From NCBI RefSeq assembly GCF_018687715.1, contig NC_056758.1:36117467-36181466 (forward strand): a DNA stretch of 64,000 bases. Direction: 5' to 3'. Positions within the stretch are counted from its first letter, which is position 1. Every line of letters starts with the position of its first letter. A program made the position numbers and the translations under genes. The notes under the pieces were generated by a model. The model saw only the letters and a program-made list of their open reading frames with translations, was not told the DNA's origin and made no database searches. Below are positions 55,301 through 64,000 of the stretch, in pieces. The DNA comes from Carya illinoinensis. Lineage: Eukaryota > Streptophyta > Magnoliopsida > Fagales > Juglandaceae.

Positions 55301-57085
55301 GTAAGGTTAGAATATAGGTTTTCACCTTGTTGCAATTTGAAAACTCATTTTTTCATTTTTATAAAATTTATACATGAACTTTAAGAAACTTGTGATTTAG
55401 TATCTCTATCAATTTTATAATTAAAGAATTAACGGTGTGATTTACAAGTAACATCCTTACATCACACGTCAATCTCTTATTGGTTGACGTACGGGATATT
55501 GAAAATTTGAGGTCATGTGTCTATTAATCAGAGACTGACACGTGGTGTCGTTAATTTGTCTAACGGAAAATAGATACATATTAAAAAAAAAAAAAATTGA
55601 AGTTCACGTATTTTTTAGAAAACTAAGACATCAAAATGTAAAAACGTGAAAATTCAATTACTCATTTTGCTATCAACCCAAATAAACTAAAATGACATAG
55701 AAAAAGACCTCGAATTTAAAAATCTTAAATTAGAAAAAAAAAACACACAAACACACACACACAAAGCAAGTCTATTAATATTTACCATTCGAGTCGTGGC
55801 CTTGATCCGAATAACATGTATACACGTATCCCTTCGATCAATTTAGTAGATCTAGATAGGTATCCACCGGACTAGATGTCGAGAAGGGGAATTAATGGTG
55901 AACACGCAATATTTTATACAATTATATTTTAAAATAAATCGTATATTTTATCCAATCGTATCCAAAATAGACTTGGAGGAAGGCCACCTGTGACTTAGCA
56001 AACAGTTGACATTTTGTATGTTTCTGACTTTTGACCACGAGAAGAGGGAATGATCGAAATACCTTATCCAACGAGTTCAAGTAATCGACAGCTCTCTCTC
56101 TGTTAACAAGGAAAGTATGCTCGTCCATCTCGATGTTGGGTGAGCCCCTAACATGTAAACCCATTGTCAACTTCCCATAGATAATATCAAGAAATTACGG
56201 AAATTACGGAAGAAGGATATATATATATATATATAACAACTGGGAAAAAAAAACAAGAACAAAAGAATCACTTACTTTCCCCACCAAAGCTCATCTTCAG
56301 TGGTTTCATCCCTGACTACACGTTTGTCTCTCGGCGCCCGACCTGTCTTTGCTCCGGACAGAGTTGCCAACGCACCAGTTGATGTTATAAATGATCCTTT
56401 CTCGTACTTGATAGCTTGCTCGTACAGTTCTGTACACAATATATTTGACCAATTAACATAATTTTTTTTTATTAGCTTAAAATGGCTCTGAGCAATACCC
56501 AGAAATCCTAACGATAAGGGCACATAAATTTAGTTACCAGCGGGTGAGAGGTTGTAGAGGACGTGTGTGAACTTGAGCGCGCTGTCACTTATGCCGAAGG
56601 AGGGAGCATAAGAGTGGTGCCCAACATGCGTCACCCTCGGGCTTTCTGCCGTCCTCGCCGGGTCCCCTTTCACCACCTTTGGTCCAGTCTCCCTCGTCAG
56701 CGATGCCAGCGAAGCGCTACACATGCCCAGCAGCCGAGTAAATATGCGATCGATATCCAAGCAATGAACAGCTAGATCAGTCAACCAGATCGTTCGGTCA
56801 TTACCTGATGGATTGGAGTTGCTGTCTATGGCGTTCTTCTTCGGACATGGCTGAAAAAGCTCCATGAGTTCCTCTTATCGGAGTCGTCGGCGCTGACTTC
56901 TTCTTCTGTAGAGAATGAAGCTCGTCGATCGTCTGAGCTCTCACCGGAGGTACACTGTCGTCGTGGCACACCTCGTTGGGCTTCTCCTGCTGCGTCTGGA
57001 TCTTAGCCAGCCCGTACTTACGTCCGCCGATGCTTTCGCTTCTAGCGAAGCTGAACGCTCCGTTTTCCGTTCCCTTGTTCTCCAT
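52314..57085 (-). CDS. PCK1: phosphoenolpyruvate carboxykinase (ATP), 666 aa
   Basis: Twelve exons on the minus strand: 57085-56805, 56716-56538, 56429-56276, 56147-56063, 54920-54820, 54699-54401, 54312-54139, 53973-53908, 53355-53177, 53063-52894, 52725-52557 and 52457-52314. All are GT-AG, and the total of 2001 bp closes in frame. The enzyme makes phosphoenolpyruvate from oxaloacetate with ATP in the cytosol, feeding gluconeogenesis. Residues 1-95 form the plant-type regulatory extension (RSESIG resembles a phosphorylation site). The core includes [10 protein letters not shown], the metal-site stretch [17 protein letters not shown] and VTHYLMP, the P-loop [11 protein letters not shown] at about 363-373 (split by intron 6 between GLSG and TGKTT) and [10 protein letters not shown] near 480. 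It is intact, with no stop or missing motif. Intron 4 is 1.1 kb. The start is the first ATG, followed by a well-conserved N terminus. Confidence 0.96.
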
Positions 57086-58001
57086 ATTTTCTTTGCCTAC
57101 AAATATTCTATATTGTCGACGTTAAAGCCCAACCAATATGAAAGCGGACAAACTCAAAAATATCACAAACAACTGAAAGAACAGAAGAGAGAGAGAGAGA
57201 GAGAGTTGTCGAACGGAACTTTTTAACGGTAAACCCAGATCAGATGAGGATCTGATGGAGAAGAAAGGCCAGCTGGAGAGAAAACGAATTTTATGGCAAT
57301 GAATGCTTCGAGATCCAAATCCAAGAGTTAAGAAGCAGGTATGAATACATAGAACAAAGTAACGGTGGAAATGAGTCCGGTGTGGATTCAGGGCACCCAA
57401 GGCTCCCTTAAAAAGGCTTCATTCCAAAACCGAACCTTTAACTGGGTTATGCTTTAGGACCCTTCCTGCACTGCAGCGTGCCTAACCCAGAGATATGATC
57501 CCCTAACAAGGACGGTGCCCGGCCACTTTAAATTCAAAATATTTATTTATTGTGTGTTATCCAGGAAAAAGCTATTATTTAATTATTTTTAGGTAATAAA
57601 CTAATTAATCCATTTAGTCTGAAAGAATTTTACGATTAATAGACAGAATCCAGATTTAAAATTTTATATTATTTTAAATTCTTATTCGGATTCGGGGTAA
57701 ATGATTAAATCAAGTAAAAGAGGAATAATATTATAATAGTGAATCTGCATTTATTTTTATATAAAAAAAATTTAAGACAGTATTAAATTTTCCTTAAATA
57801 AGACAAAACCTCCTTACGAATTTATCTGTTTTACTTTTACTTGTATTTAAATTTCAAACCCTGTTTCTGTTGATCAACAGAAGTAAGTACTTATCTTTTG
57901 TTGTAGTGGCCATTAGTGGAGCTACCATTTTCTGTCCGAAATGTCATTTCCTTATCGTCTATGTGTCATGTATTTTATATAACACACATCAATTACGATC
58001 G
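57086..58001. other. PEPCK 5' flank and spacer to the right Sirevirus
   Basis: On the PEPCK strand the 5' UTR probably contains the CT repeat at 57186-57206. A TATA-like TTTTTAAGGG is near 57410. An ORF at 57122-57400 (minus) lies in this leader and is likely chance or an upstream ORF. 57540-58001 is AT-rich with no feature seen. Confidence 0.45.
57186..57206. repeat. (GA)n microsatellite in PEPCK leader
   Basis: About ten GA units; CT on the PEPCK coding strand, 100 bp upstream of its ATG. Confidence 0.8.
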
Positions 58002-59280
58002 TGTTGCCCAGATGACTAACACAAGAGGGGGTGAATTGAGTTGTATTAAAAAAAAATAACAATTATAAATCAAATATATATAATATAAAATATAAACAAA
58101 ATATGAAATAACAATAAATATAAAGAGTAAGGGTAAGAGAGAAGCAAACTCAGTATGTTAACGAGGTTCGGCCCCACTGCCTACGTCCTCGCCTCAAGCT
58201 ACCCCTTGAGGATTCCCAAATTCACTATTCAACCTCCTTCAGGTGGAGATAGAAACCTATTACACCTTTGAACAACACCGCTACAAAGGATCCGTGTAGA
58301 ACACCCTCTACACTTGCAATCACCTTACACGTGGTGATTCAACTATTCCCCGTGTAGAATACTTTCTACACACACAAGGGTTATACACACCATTTTTCTG
58401 ATACAAAAGCTGATAGTGGGTAGGTTATCAGAAAACACTCCTCAACGAGTGAAATAAGAACAATACAGCACAAGCTATATCTCTCAAAATGAACAAGGAT
58501 TAAGACTCAATGTTTAGAGAAGAGAGAATGAAAGCTTTGAATGAATGTTGTATGCTCTTGGTGTTGTAAATGTGAAGCTCTCAAATGATCTATTTATAGG
58601 CATATGAGACTTCATATTCAAATTTAAAAAGATTCACATGTCAAAGACAACATCATTCACTTTTTCAAAGAATTCAAATAAAAGGTTCTTCTTTCTCAAT
58701 TGTCAAAGACAACATCATTCATTTTTTCAAAAAAATCAAACCTAATCTTTTACTTTTGGCATATGACAAAATGAGCACACTTTCATTTTCAAAAAATTCA
58801 AACCTAATCTTTTACTTTTTGTATAAGTCTAAAAAAGCATCAATCACTTTTGAAAATATTCAAATAAAACATGCACATGTTAAAGATGACAATCAATCAT
58901 CTTTAATATTTTCAAAGTTCAACCCTTTAATCAAGGCATGCACATGCAAAAGATGACAATCAATCATCTTTCAAAATTTTCAAATTTAATTTTCAAAAAT
59001 ATTCATGCACATGTGGAAAATGTATTTTAATGCTTTATGATAAAATATTAATTTTGAGCATTAATCCTAATTTCGAATTTTGAAGAGATTTACAACATTA
59101 CTCTATAATTTTAATGTGAACTTGTTCCCTTCTTGCTTATGCTTGTTTCCTTGATGTGCTTGACTCCATTGTGTAAACAACTTGAGCTTGAGACTTCTTT
59201 ATTCTTTGAATTCATTTGTTATCATCAAAATCCATGTGTAGATTTATAATCACATGAAACTTGAAACCTTGAGTTCAACA
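58002..59280 (-). repeat. 3' LTR of right Sirevirus (1279 bp)
   Basis: Read on the minus strand it starts TGTTGAACTC (59280) and ends TGGGCAACA (58002), matching the left LTR at 4059-5398. The TATA box is TATTTATA read in plus orientation (58591-58598). Two 62-bp repeat units (58739, 58801), the AAAGATGA palindromes (58874, 58947) and the AATCACC/GGTGATT hairpin (58318-58339) are all present. Confidence 0.92.
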
Positions 59281-59470
59281 ATCTCCCCCTTTTTGATGAT
59301 GACAAATATTTGATAGAACTTGAAACCTATATTAATACTTAAGCTCCCCCTGAAAATATGCGTTAGTTTTTCAAGCAAAAGTATAAATATAATTCAAAGC
59401 ATATATAACAAGTTTAGCAATTTAAACAATGTTAATGTTCTAGTCTAACACTTCTCCCCCTTTTGGCATC
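59281..59470 (-). other. polypurine tracts of right Sirevirus
   Basis: CTCCCCC motifs (GGGGGAG on the element's strand) lie at 59281-59294 next to the LTR, near 59344 and near 59453, mirroring the three in the left copy. Confidence 0.75.
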
Positions 59471-59670
59471 ATTAAAAAGGATCTACAACAAGTAAATGGA
59501 CTGAAGAAAACGATGCGTTTAATAGTCACTGTAGATAGTTGAAAAATGGAGCCGTCCGTGACCCGACAAGTGCTGCAAAGCCTCGAGGCCTAACTCTATG
59601 AATTTAATACGGCTGAAGATTTAAACAATCGCCTGATGTTGTTGACAAACGGGATTGAAGGCTCCGAGTT

Positions 59671-59680
59671 TCTATAAAAA
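59671..59680 (+). promoter_or_regulatory. TATA-like site ahead of the antisense ORFs
   Basis: TCTATAAAAA lies 78-87 bp upstream of the ATG of the first antisense ORF. In the left copy the equivalent reads TTTCTAAAAAAT, without TATA. A promoter role is inference. Confidence 0.35.
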
Positions 59681-59757
59681 AATGATCATTTTCATCTATC
59701 GGATGCCAAAAAAATAATCACTTCTTGACCTGAGTTCTGTTTTTCCACAACGATAGA

Positions 59758-60210
59758 ATGGCTGAGCAATTCTCTTCCACTAATGTTCCAGACTTGAATC
59801 AGGAACCCTTGACGCATCAATCATCAATCTTCTCTCCTGAAGCCGTCAATACCATGATAGGAGCAGTGAACCGTTTTTCTAGTAAGGCTGATTCTGAGAT
59901 TATTGCAGAATCAAGAATGCTCAGTAATCAATATGCTGCCTCTGTTACGATCATGTCTCGAAGGTTAATGGCGAGGGTGAGTGAGATTGATCATCTTAAC
60001 ATGCAAATATCTGAGTTACGACAGAAGCTTGCTAATAAGGATAGTGAGAATAAAAGGCTAAAGCAAGAAAACCAAGAGTTGAAAAAATTTGCAGATTGGT
60101 ATGCTCATGATCTGCAACCACGAATAGAAGAGCTGGAACGAGAAAGGGTTCAGATACAAGGTCAACATCGGCAGATAACAGCAGAGGTTCATCGTTTACT
60201 AGAAAAATAG
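59758..60210 (+). CDS. Sirevirus antisense ORF 1, coiled-coil protein, 150 aa
   Basis: An intact ORF on the strand opposite to pol, the first of two between the LTR and pol. The N-terminal 30 residues are Ser/Pro/Gln-rich (MAEQFSSTNVPDLNQ). From about residue 75 to the end it is strongly heptad-like with many Leu, Glu, Lys and Gln (ISELRQKLANKDSENKRLKQ), predicting a long coiled coil. No membrane segment, zinc finger or enzyme motif is visible. The middle part (KADSEIIAESRMLSNQYAAS...RRL) resembles ORF 2 (KSDSDAIYELVSLGTRYSSS...QRL), suggesting an old duplication. It is absent from the left element through a deletion. The function is unknown; antisense extra ORFs are known in some plant LTR elements, but I do not recognise this protein. 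Confidence 0.6.
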   Translation: MAEQFSSTNVPDLNQEPLTHQSSIFSPEAVNTMIGAVNRFSSKADSEIIAESRMLSNQYAASVTIMSRRLMARVSEIDHLNMQISELRQKLANKDSENKRLKQENQELKKFADWYAHDLQPRIEELERERVQIQGQHRQITAEVHRLLEK

Positions 60211-60453
60211 GGACAATCTACTGTTAATCTCGCTGGCTTAGTAAGAAAACTTTTGACAATGTGTGTCCAGCATATCTTGTATTTCTTTTGACTAAATAAG
60301 ATTTGAAGAGAAAATAGTTTGTCTTATTCTTTATGCTATCTCTATAAAATCAGTCATGAAGTTCATCTAATCCGCATCAAGTTTTCATCTCATCTCTATA
60401 ACTCATTTGCATTCCTTCAGCATTCTCGTTTTAAGCCTTCTATTCTTTTCTCA

Positions 60454-60891
60454 ATGGCTCATTATTCTAACATTTCTCTAGATCCATCCATGAGGCATTC
60501 TGCATCTCAACCTCCTGTTCTTTCTGCAGCTACCATTGGTGCCATGTTGCAGCAAGAAAATAATAATCTGACTAATAAGTCAGATTCTGATGCTATTTAT
60601 GAGTTGGTGAGTCTTGGGACTCGTTACTCTTCCTCTATTGTGGTTTTTTCTCAACGGCTACAAGCCAAAAATCACGAAGTTGAAAAGCTCAAAGAACAAA
60701 TTGTTGTACTTCAACAAATTGTTCAAAAGTCTCACACAAAGGAAGGAATCATTCGGCAGAAGAATAAACAGTTGAAATCTTTATTAGATTCTTCATTCCG
60801 CTTGCCGGTTCCCATGAATAAGAATGACATGATATTGTATGAAGAGAATGAGCGTCTCAAACATGAGGCTAAGAATCTCAAATTTATGTAA
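60454..60891 (+). CDS. Sirevirus antisense ORF 2, coiled-coil protein, 145 aa
   Basis: An intact ORF on the strand opposite to pol, ending 49 bp from the pol stop. I take the ATG at 60454 (MAHYSNISLD): the left copy is colinear from this point over exactly 438 bp, and the start resembles ORF 1 (MAxxS). The frame is open up to 60319, giving 190 aa if an upstream start is used. It has a Ser-rich N terminus, then DSDAIYELVSLGTRYSSSIVV, then heptad-like segments (EVEKLKEQIVVLQQIVQ; YEENERLKHEAKNLK). No known domain is seen. It lies 244 bp after ORF 1 on the same strand, so both could come from one antisense transcript. It has no stop while pol on the other strand has two. Confidence 0.62.
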   Translation: MAHYSNISLDPSMRHSASQPPVLSAATIGAMLQQENNNLTNKSDSDAIYELVSLGTRYSSSIVVFSQRLQAKNHEVEKLKEQIVVLQQIVQKSHTKEGIIRQKNKQLKSLLDSSFRLPVPMNKNDMILYEENERLKHEAKNLKFM

Positions 60892-60940
60892 AAGTATTAA
60901 AAAAAATCTATCTCTATTTTTATTGACTCTGGTCTATCTT

Positions 60941-63900
60941 TTAAGAGATATTCATAGCATGCATCATACCTATTTCTCTTCTGATCATACATAATCTATC
61001 TTCTGGTAAAGGTTTTGTGAAAATATCTGCTAACTGATCGTGTGTGTTTGTGAACTCTAACATTATATCACCTTTTTGCACATGATCTCGAAGAAAATGA
61101 TACCTTATTTCAATATGCTTAGTTCTAGAATGTTGTATTGGGTTCTTTGAAAGATTTATAGCACTTGTATTATCACATTTGATTGGAATGTGATTATACA
61201 TGAGTTTAAAATCTTCAAGTTGTTGCTTCATGTAGAGAACTTGAGCACAACAACTACCCGCAGCAACATATTCTGCCTTAGCAGTAGATAGTGCAACAGA
61301 ATTTTGTTTTTTACTAAACCAGGAAATTAATGCATGACCTAAGAAGTGGCATGCTCCACTAGTGCTTTTTCGATCTATTTTACAGCCAGCATAATCTGCA
61401 TCTGTGTAGCTGATTAGATCGAAAGATGTGTGCTTAGGGTACCATAACCCTAGGTTAATTGTACCACTAAGATATCTAAGAATGCGCTTAACTGCAATTA
61501 AATGTGATTCTTTTGGAGATGATTGAAAACGTGCACATAAGCACACACTAAACATAATATCTGGTCTACTGGCTGTTAAATATAATAAGCTACCAATCAT
61601 ACCTCGATATATCTTCGAGTCAACTGGCTTACCGGATTCATCTTTATCAAGTTTAGTTGATGGGCTCATTAGTGTTCCAATTTCCTTAGCATTTTCCATC
61701 CCAAACTTCTTCAGTAATTCCTTAATATATTTTGATTGATTGATGAATGTCCCACTTTTTGCTTGCTTAATTTGCAATCCGAGAAAGAATGTAAGTTCAC
61801 CCATCATGCTCATCTCAAATTCTTCCTGCATAGTCTTAGCAAAAACTTGACACATATTTTCATTAATAGCACCGAATATTATATCATCAACATAAATCTG
61901 AATCAAAAGAATATCATCATTTTCATATTTAATGAAAAGAGTTGTGTCGATTTTTCCTCTTGAAAAACCTTTTTCAATCAAGAAACCACTGAGTCTCTCG
62001 TATCAAGCTCTAGGAGCTTGTTTAAGTCCATATAGTGCTTTTGTGAGTTTGAAAATATGATTTGGGGAAATATGATTTTCAAAACCTGGAGGTTGCTCAA
62101 CATATACCTCTTCATTTATAAAACCATTTAAGAAAGCACTTTTAACATCCATTTGAAAAAGTTTGAAATCTTTATAACAAGCATATGCAAGTAGCATTCG
62201 AATAGCTTCTAATCTTGCGACAGGTGCATATGTCTCATCATAATCGATTCCTTCTTCTTGATTAAAACCTTGGGCTACAAGTCGAGCCTTATTTCTAGTA
62301 ATGACTCCAAACTCATCTTTCTTGTTTCTAAAAACTCATTTTGTTCCAATAATAGTATGATTTTTGGGTCTAGGAACAAGTGTCCAAACATCATTTCTTT
62401 CAAATTGATTCAACTCTTCTTGCATAGCTAGAATCCAAAATTCATCAAGAAGTGCGTCATCAATATTTTTGGGTTCAATTTGAGATAGAAAAGCAGTATG
62501 ATTGCAAATATTTCTAAGAGATGATCGAGTACTTACACCTTGTGAAGGTTCTCCCAAAATTTGTTCCACTGGATGATCTTTCACAAATTTCCACTGTTTA
62601 GTTGCATCTTGTATTAAATTTTGATGATCTTTCCTGATGGCTCCATGTTGAACTTCCTCTATTGTTTTCTCTTTGTTGAGATTGAGACTTTCCGTATTAT
62701 TTATACCTTCTGTTTCTTCATCAATAGATTTCTTGGAGAGTGGAGAATTAGATTCATCAAATACTACATGCATAGATTCTTGTACAGTTAAAGTCTTTTT
62801 GTTGAATACTCTGTAAGCTTTACTATTAGTAGAATACCCGAGAAAGATACCTTCATCAGATTTTGCATCAAATTTGCCTAAATTATCCCTGTCATTCAAA
62901 ATAAAACATTTGCATCCAAATACATGAAAGTAACCAATGTTGGGCTTTTTCTCATTCCAAAGCTCATAGGGGGTTTTATCTAACTTAAACCTTAGCATAA
63001 CTCTATTTATAACATAACATGCAGTACTTACCGCTTCGGCCCAAAAATAACTAGGCAAGTTGTTCTCATTGAGCATTGTTCTTGCCATCTCTTGAAGAGA
63101 TCTATTTTTCCTCTCTACTACCCCATTTTGTTGAGGAGTTCGAGGAGCAAAAAAATTATGCACAAAACCGTTTTCATCACAAAATGTTTCAATATTTTTA
63201 TTAACAAACTCTTTTCCCCTATCACTTCGGATACTTGAAATAGTATAACTCTTTTCATTTTGAATTCTCTTGCATAACTTGGTAAAGGCATTATGTGCCT
63301 CATCTTTATGAGTAAGAAAGATGACCCAAGTATATCTAGAGAAATCATCAACAATAACAAATGCATAATATTTTCCTCCTAGACTTGCAACTCTATTTGG
63401 TCCAAAAAGATCCATGTGTATCAGTTGCAATGGTCTAGTAGTGGAAATATGTTTCTTAGTTTTAAAAGAAGTTTTTGTTTGTTTACCAAATTGACATGCA
63501 TCACAAATTTTGTCTTTAAGAAAATATGTTTTTGGTAAACCTCTCACAAGATCATTTTTTGAAAGTTTGGAAATAAGTTCCATGTTGGCATGACCTAATC
63601 TTCTATGCCATAACCAACTAGTTTCATTTTGAGCTGACAGGCAAATAGTATCTTGTGAGGTAATTTCTTCAAAATCAATTGTATAAACATTATTGTTTCT
63701 AAAAGCAATAAAACAAATATTACAATCATGATCATTCAAAATAATGCATTTATCCATTTTAAAAGTAACTGTAAATCCTTTATCACATAATTGACTTATG
63801 CTCAAAAGATTATGTTTTAAACCTTCAACAAGTAGAACATCTTCAATTATGAGAGAAGATTCATTACCAATTTTACCTATTCCCACGATCTTCCCTTTCG

Positions 63901-63973
63901 AGTTGTTTCCAAATGTCACGTGCCCTTCTTCTTTAGATCTAAGATCAAAGAACTTAGTCTTGTCTCCCGTCAT
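60941..63973 (-). pseudogene. copia pol: GAG-pre-integrase, integrase, RT, RNase H (two stops)
   Basis: One continuous frame from beyond the window to the stop at 60941. GAG-pre-integrase (WHRRLGHANMELISK) is at about 63610-63560. The integrase catalytic residues are visible: Asp in HMDLFGP, Asp in IRSDRGKEF and Glu in QQNGVVERKN. RT begins near 62340, and its YVDD box is intact at 61894-61883. RNase H carries GCKIDRKSTSGACHFLG and AKAEYVAAGSCC. The C terminus is QLADIFTKPLPEDRL. Two in-frame stops, at 62338-62336 and about 62005-62003, both stand where the left copy has a Trp codon (TGG to TGA). No frameshift is seen. Apart from these it would be a complete coding region. Confidence 0.93.
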
Positions 63974-64000
63974 GTGTCTTGAACATCCACTATCTAAAAA

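Larger units (their letters stand above)
58002..64000 (-). mobile_element. Sirevirus-type Ty1/copia element, right copy, 3' part
   Basis: Same family as the element at 1-5398 but on the minus strand: 3' LTR (58002-59280), polypurine tracts, two antisense ORFs, then pol running off the window end. The 5' LTR, gag and the first part of pol lie beyond 64000. It is better preserved than the left copy: pol is one continuous frame with two stops. The base before the LTR is part of ...GATCG, the candidate target duplication, to be matched outside the window. Confidence 0.94.

Noticed and set aside
57122..57400. 92-aa minus-strand ORF upstream of PEPCK
   Set aside because: Lies in the PEPCK leader and includes a translated CT repeat; at most an upstream ORF.
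1..64000. CRISPR array, bacterial operon or plasmid features
   Set aside because: Spliced eukaryotic genes and plant transposons throughout; tandem repeats are not spacer-repeat arrays.

Overview
This is a stretch of plant nuclear DNA from a woody-eudicot-type genome: genes with GT-AG introns, AT-rich spacers, abundant Ty1/copia elements, small inverted-repeat elements and an alpha-1,3/1,4-fucosyltransferase (FUT13-type) gene. I lean towards Fagales (walnut, pecan or oak group) because of a dispersed short repeat rich in 'ATCTCATCTCATC', but that is recollection, not proof. Everything was read by eye; splice sites are inferred from GT/AG, phase and family alignment.

Layout. 1-5398: 3' half of a decayed Sirevirus-type copia element (+ strand), then its 3' LTR. 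5399-11601: spacer with small repeats and one intact gene, a DUF688-type protein (9694-10317). 11602-16172: a complete but dead Ale/Retrofit-type copia element with matching CATAC target duplications. 16178-22660: AT-rich spacer with a SINE. 22668-34479: a composite region with a broken copy of an unfamiliar repeat-exon gene, a decayed hAT (RICESLEEPER-like) transposon, the 5' end (LTR plus gag) of a third Sirevirus, and the better copy of the repeat-exon gene (minus strand). 36755-40153: RMR-type PA/TM/RING-H2 vacuolar sorting receptor (+). 41894-47358: PDI-like 5-2 (minus). 49471-51272: FUT13-type fucosyltransferase with several disabling lesions (minus). 52314-57085: intact 12-exon ATP-type PEP carboxykinase (minus). 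58002-64000: 3' LTR and 3' half of a second, younger Sirevirus of the same family as the left one, in opposite orientation.

The host genes are single-copy housekeeping or secretory-pathway genes (RMR, PDI-like and FUT13 all act in the endomembrane system, PEPCK in the cytosol). They are not an operon and I see no functional clustering beyond chance.

The most unusual signal is in the Sireviruses. Between the end of pol and the 3' LTR the right copy carries two antisense ORFs (59758-60210 and 60454-60891) for small coiled-coil proteins that look like distant paralogues. Both are open although pol has in-frame stops. The left copy keeps the second ORF without indels and has lost the first by a deletion of about 560 bp. 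A second candidate novelty is the minus-strand gene at 32782-34479, built of three repeated exon cassettes with the core ISDLxGFDNLRA.
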